Source of the DNA: Candidatus Dormiibacter spiritus
GTDB taxonomy: Bacteria; Chloroflexota; Dormibacteria; Dormibacterales; Dormibacteraceae
Length of the DNA: 64,000 nucleotides
Direction: 5' to 3'
Assembly (NCBI GenBank): GCA_003244185.1
Contig: QHBT01000018.1
Coordinates: 18,646 to 82,645 of the forward strand
In this document: in pieces, positions 61,720 to 64,000 of the stretch
How the letters are laid out: every line of letters starts with the position of its first letter
How positions within the stretch are numbered: the stretch's first letter is position 1
Made by a program: the position numbers and the translations under genes
Notes under the pieces: model-generated
Databases searched by the model: none
What the model was told of the DNA's origin: nothing
The model's input: only the letters and a program-made list of their open reading frames with translations

Positions 61720-63680
61720 GACGTGTCAGCGCTGACAGCCGACCGCAGTTGATGGATCCGCTGTTGGGGCTCTTGATCGGCCTTGCGATCGTCGCCATGG
61801 CGGTCAGTCTCTGGCTCTACTTAGCTCTGGTCCTGAGCCTGCTCCTTGAACAGGGACCACAGGGGCTGGAGAGCCTGCCCTCGCCCGCCCGCGGCTCCGG
61901 GCTACTCCTTGAGGGCCTGCTGCGCGACCCGGCCCAACCCTGGCAAAGCGGTCTCGGCCTGGAGCTGAGTCCCTACCTCTTCTGGCCGGTGGCCCTCATC
62001 GTCCTGGCCGGGATGGCAGGCCTCGGGACCTACGGTTACGTGCATTGTCGGGGGCTGGTTGGCTGGCTTTTCGTTCGTACGGGTAGCCAGAGCCATGGCG
62101 ACAGCCGCTGGGCTCGCGCCTTCGATGCTCGGCTGCTGGGACGCCGCAGCAGTCCCCAGCGTCTAAAGCCGGACGGCATCGTGCTCGGCTGGTGGGGTCG
62201 GCGCGTACTGCAGACTCCGCGGGAGGACAACGCGATCGTCTTCGGCGTCCAGCGCTCGGGTAAGACCTCTACGGTGGTGGTGCCCACTCTCCTCGGCTGG
62301 TCTGGCGCGGCGGTGGCCACCTCGACCAAGGAGGAGCTGGTCCGGCTCACCGGCCGCCACCGCGTCCGATTGGGCCCGGTCTGGGTTTTCGCGCCCCTGG
62401 ATCGCGAGCTGGGCTGGGTGAGCGAGCTTGGGCTCCGGAGCGCGGTCTGGAACCCGGTGGCGGGCGCCAGCGACGCAGCCGCAGCCCTGGAGCTCGCCGA
62501 TCTCTTCACCTCCGATGGCAAGTCGGGGCCCTCGGCCCACTGGTATCTCTCAGCGGCGAGCCTGATCGCCGGCTTGATCCTGGCCGCCCGCGATGAGGCG
62601 GGCGACCTGCGCAGCGTCATCACCTGGCTCAACACGCTGGGATTGAACCAGTATGTCGGCTTCGCCAACCGCCAGCGCGACCCAGTCGCTCGCGAGCTGC
62701 TCACCGCCTTCGCCACCACTCCCTCCCGGGAGGCAGGCTCGATCGCCTCCACCGCGCGCTCCAGCCTCTCCCTCTGGCTTGACGGCCGCGTCGCCCGAGC
62801 GACCGCCGCCAAAGCCCCAGCAGGCGTCGATTTTGACACGGAGAACCTGCTGGCGGAGGGCGCCACCCTCTACCTGGTGGCACCTGCCGAGGAGGCCGAA
62901 CGCTGCCGGCCACTGTTTACGGCCCTGCTCCAATCGCTGCTCGCGGCCGCCACTCGTCGCGCCCGCCGCCAGGGCGGCGTCCTCCAACCTCGGCTCCTGC
63001 TCGCCCTCGACGAGGTGGCCAACTTCGCCCGCATTCCCCGCCTGGGCGGCTACGCCTCGAGTGGACCAGGACAGGGACTCCAGCTCTTGCTCTGCTTCCA
63101 CGATCTGGCCCAGCTCGAATCTGGCTACGGCACCGAGCAGGCGCGAACGGTCTGGAACAACTGCCGAGCCCGGCTCTTGCTGCCCGGACAGGGCGACCTT
63201 CGCACGCTCGAGCACTTTTCGCGCGCGATCGGTGACGAGACCCGTGACTACGAGCTCGCCAGCCGGACCTCGGAGGGCCGCTGGAGCCAGGCGGGGCAGC
63301 GCGTCGGCAAGCCCCTCGCCTCCGCAGACGCTCTCCGACGGATGCGGGAGCCGATCCTTCTCTTCGGCAGCGCCCCGCCGGCTAAGCTGCGCGCCCGGCG
63401 CTGGGATCAGGTCCCCGCCTGGCGTGCCCTCGTCTCCGACGATTCAACAGAACCTGAGGTCTCCACTTGTTGGGTTGATGGGCTTTTCCGTTGGGTTGCC
63501 CGGCTCTTTCCGGGCGCCGCGGAAAGGTCCGGAAAACCCGCGGCGGATCGGGTTTTCCGGTCTGCGACAAGCTTCCGGCCAAGCTCGCCGGAGGACCAGC
63601 CAAGGCTCAGGGTTCTCAACGGCGGCAAGACTGGCCCGCACGAGCCCAAGCCGGACCATCCAGGCGGATCGGCAGCATGA
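61716..63680 (+). CDS. type IV coupling protein (VirD4/TraG-like)
   Basis: A 654-residue ATPase. Two N-terminal helices (about 16-45 and 88-112) anchor it; Walker A is GVQRSGKT (177-184); Walker B is LLLALDEVANFARIPRLG; then GLQLLLCFHDLAQLESGYG. It links relaxase-bound DNA to a type IV secretion channel. Its ATG overlaps the relaxase stop (ATGA). No other T4SS gene is in the window; they may lie beyond the right edge or be supplied by another element. Confidence 0.93.
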   Translation: MRRVSADSRPQLMDPLLGLLIGLAIVAMAVSLWLYLALVLSLLLEQGPQGLESLPSPARGSGLLLEGLLRDPAQPWQSGLGLELSPYLFWPVALIVLAGMAGLGTYGYVHCRGLVGWLFVRTGSQSHGDSRWARAFDARLLGRRSSPQRLKPDGIVLGWWGRRVLQTPREDNAIVFGVQRSGKTSTVVVPTLLGWSGAAVATSTKEELVRLTGRHRVRLGPVWVFAPLDRELGWVSELGLRSAVWNPVAGASDAAAALELADLFTSDGKSGPSAHWYLSAASLIAGLILAARDEAGDLRSVITWLNTLGLNQYVGFANRQRDPVARELLTAFATTPSREAGSIASTARSSLSLWLDGRVARATAAKAPAGVDFDTENLLAEGATLYLVAPAEEAERCRPLFTALLQSLLAAATRRARRQGGVLQPRLLLALDEVANFARIPRLGGYASSGPGQGLQLLLCFHDLAQLESGYGTEQARTVWNNCRARLLLPGQGDLRTLEHFSRAIGDETRDYELASRTSEGRWSQAGQRVGKPLASADALRRMREPILLFGSAPPAKLRARRWDQVPAWRALVSDDSTEPEVSTCWVDGLFRWVARLFPGAAERSGKPAADRVFRSATSFRPSSPEDQPRLRVLNGGKTGPHEPKPDHPGGSAA

Positions 63681-63946
63681 GGCCGGAGGCTGAGGTTCGA
63701 CCTGAAGCGGCTGACAGTCGCGAGCCCTCGCACCCTTTTGGCTCTGTTCCGGCCACCTGCGATCGGGCGAACGGCCTGGAGGCCACTATCGAGGTCTGGC
63801 AGCCCCTCTCCCCCGTCCCCTTGACCGAGGAGGATGCCCGCCAGATCCTCCACAACATGACCGGCTTCTTCAACCTGCTGATCAGCTGGGAGGCGGCCGC
63901 CGCTGCCCAGTCCCAACCCGACGAAGGCCTGGAGGCGGCGGCTTGA
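63677..63946 (+). CDS. small hypothetical protein of the mobilisation operon
   Basis: An 89-residue protein whose ATG overlaps the coupling-protein stop (ATGA). It contains PLSPVPLTEEDARQILHNMT and GFFNLLISWEAAAAAQ. Acidic and helical; no family recognised. Last gene visible before the right edge; the 54 bases beyond hold nothing complete. Confidence 0.65.
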   Translation: MRPEAEVRPEAADSREPSHPFGSVPATCDRANGLEATIEVWQPLSPVPLTEEDARQILHNMTGFFNLLISWEAAAAAQSQPDEGLEAAA

Positions 63947-64000
63947 AAGCGCCTTCAGGGCCGGCGTTGAACCGGCGTCTAGAGTGAACGGCTCACAAGA

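Overview
The window is a high-GC chromosomal segment, probably from an uncultured soil bacterium of the Chloroflexota / Candidatus Dormiibacterota / deep actinobacterial type. This is inferred from the GC-rich coding bias, frequent GTG/TTG starts, the gene content (plastid/cyanobacterial-type PDH E2, GpgS, a mec-cysM pair, group II truncated globin) and promoters whose -10 box lies only 6-9 nt from the start codon. There is no rRNA and no complete tRNA to fix the phylum.

Positions 1-32.3 kb are a dense core-metabolism backbone. It holds a TetR/acyl-CoA dehydrogenase pair, a split TauE/SafE permease with a TIGR00300 enzyme and pyrF, nadE, and a pyruvate dehydrogenase operon whose first gene is an E3-E1alpha fusion followed by E1beta and E2. 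Next come a two-component system, der, a glycogen-debranching / glycosyltransferase / USP-GpgS operon, a cysM-mec pair, a trans-sulfuration enzyme, enolase, a D-Ala-D-Ala carboxypeptidase, an isocitrate/isopropylmalate-type dehydrogenase, ferredoxin, a truncated globin and an ABC exporter. Genes in operons overlap by 4 bp (NTGA). Several appear to start at CTG inside CTGA, so start-codon-based gene finding misses or truncates them.

Positions 32.7-52.5 kb are accessory. They hold an ArsR-SRPBCC-SRPBCC operon, an IS481 remnant, a stand-alone TrpB2, an RHS remnant with a candidate immunity gene, a rearranged serine-recombinase remnant and several orphan genes. A six-gene block of unknown function (nuclease-like protein, three small proteins, a tail-anchored protein, a possible nucleotidyltransferase remnant) follows, then two small genes and a type III restriction-modification locus whose mod gene is cut by an IS110 element. 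Serine-recombinase debris lies on both sides of this island.

Positions 52.6-58.8 kb hold the most striking locus: a six-gene operon encoding a MauE-like redox membrane protein, a membrane-anchored thioredoxin-fold protein (CAPC), a 58-residue peptide with ten cysteines, a 1066-residue FtsX/MacB-type permease and two ABC ATPases. I read it as a maturation and export (or resistance) system for a disulfide-rich peptide.

Positions 58.8-64 kb hold a mobilisation module (HTH protein, RHH accessory protein, relaxase, VirD4-type coupling protein), so the right end belongs to an integrated mobilisable element that continues beyond the window.
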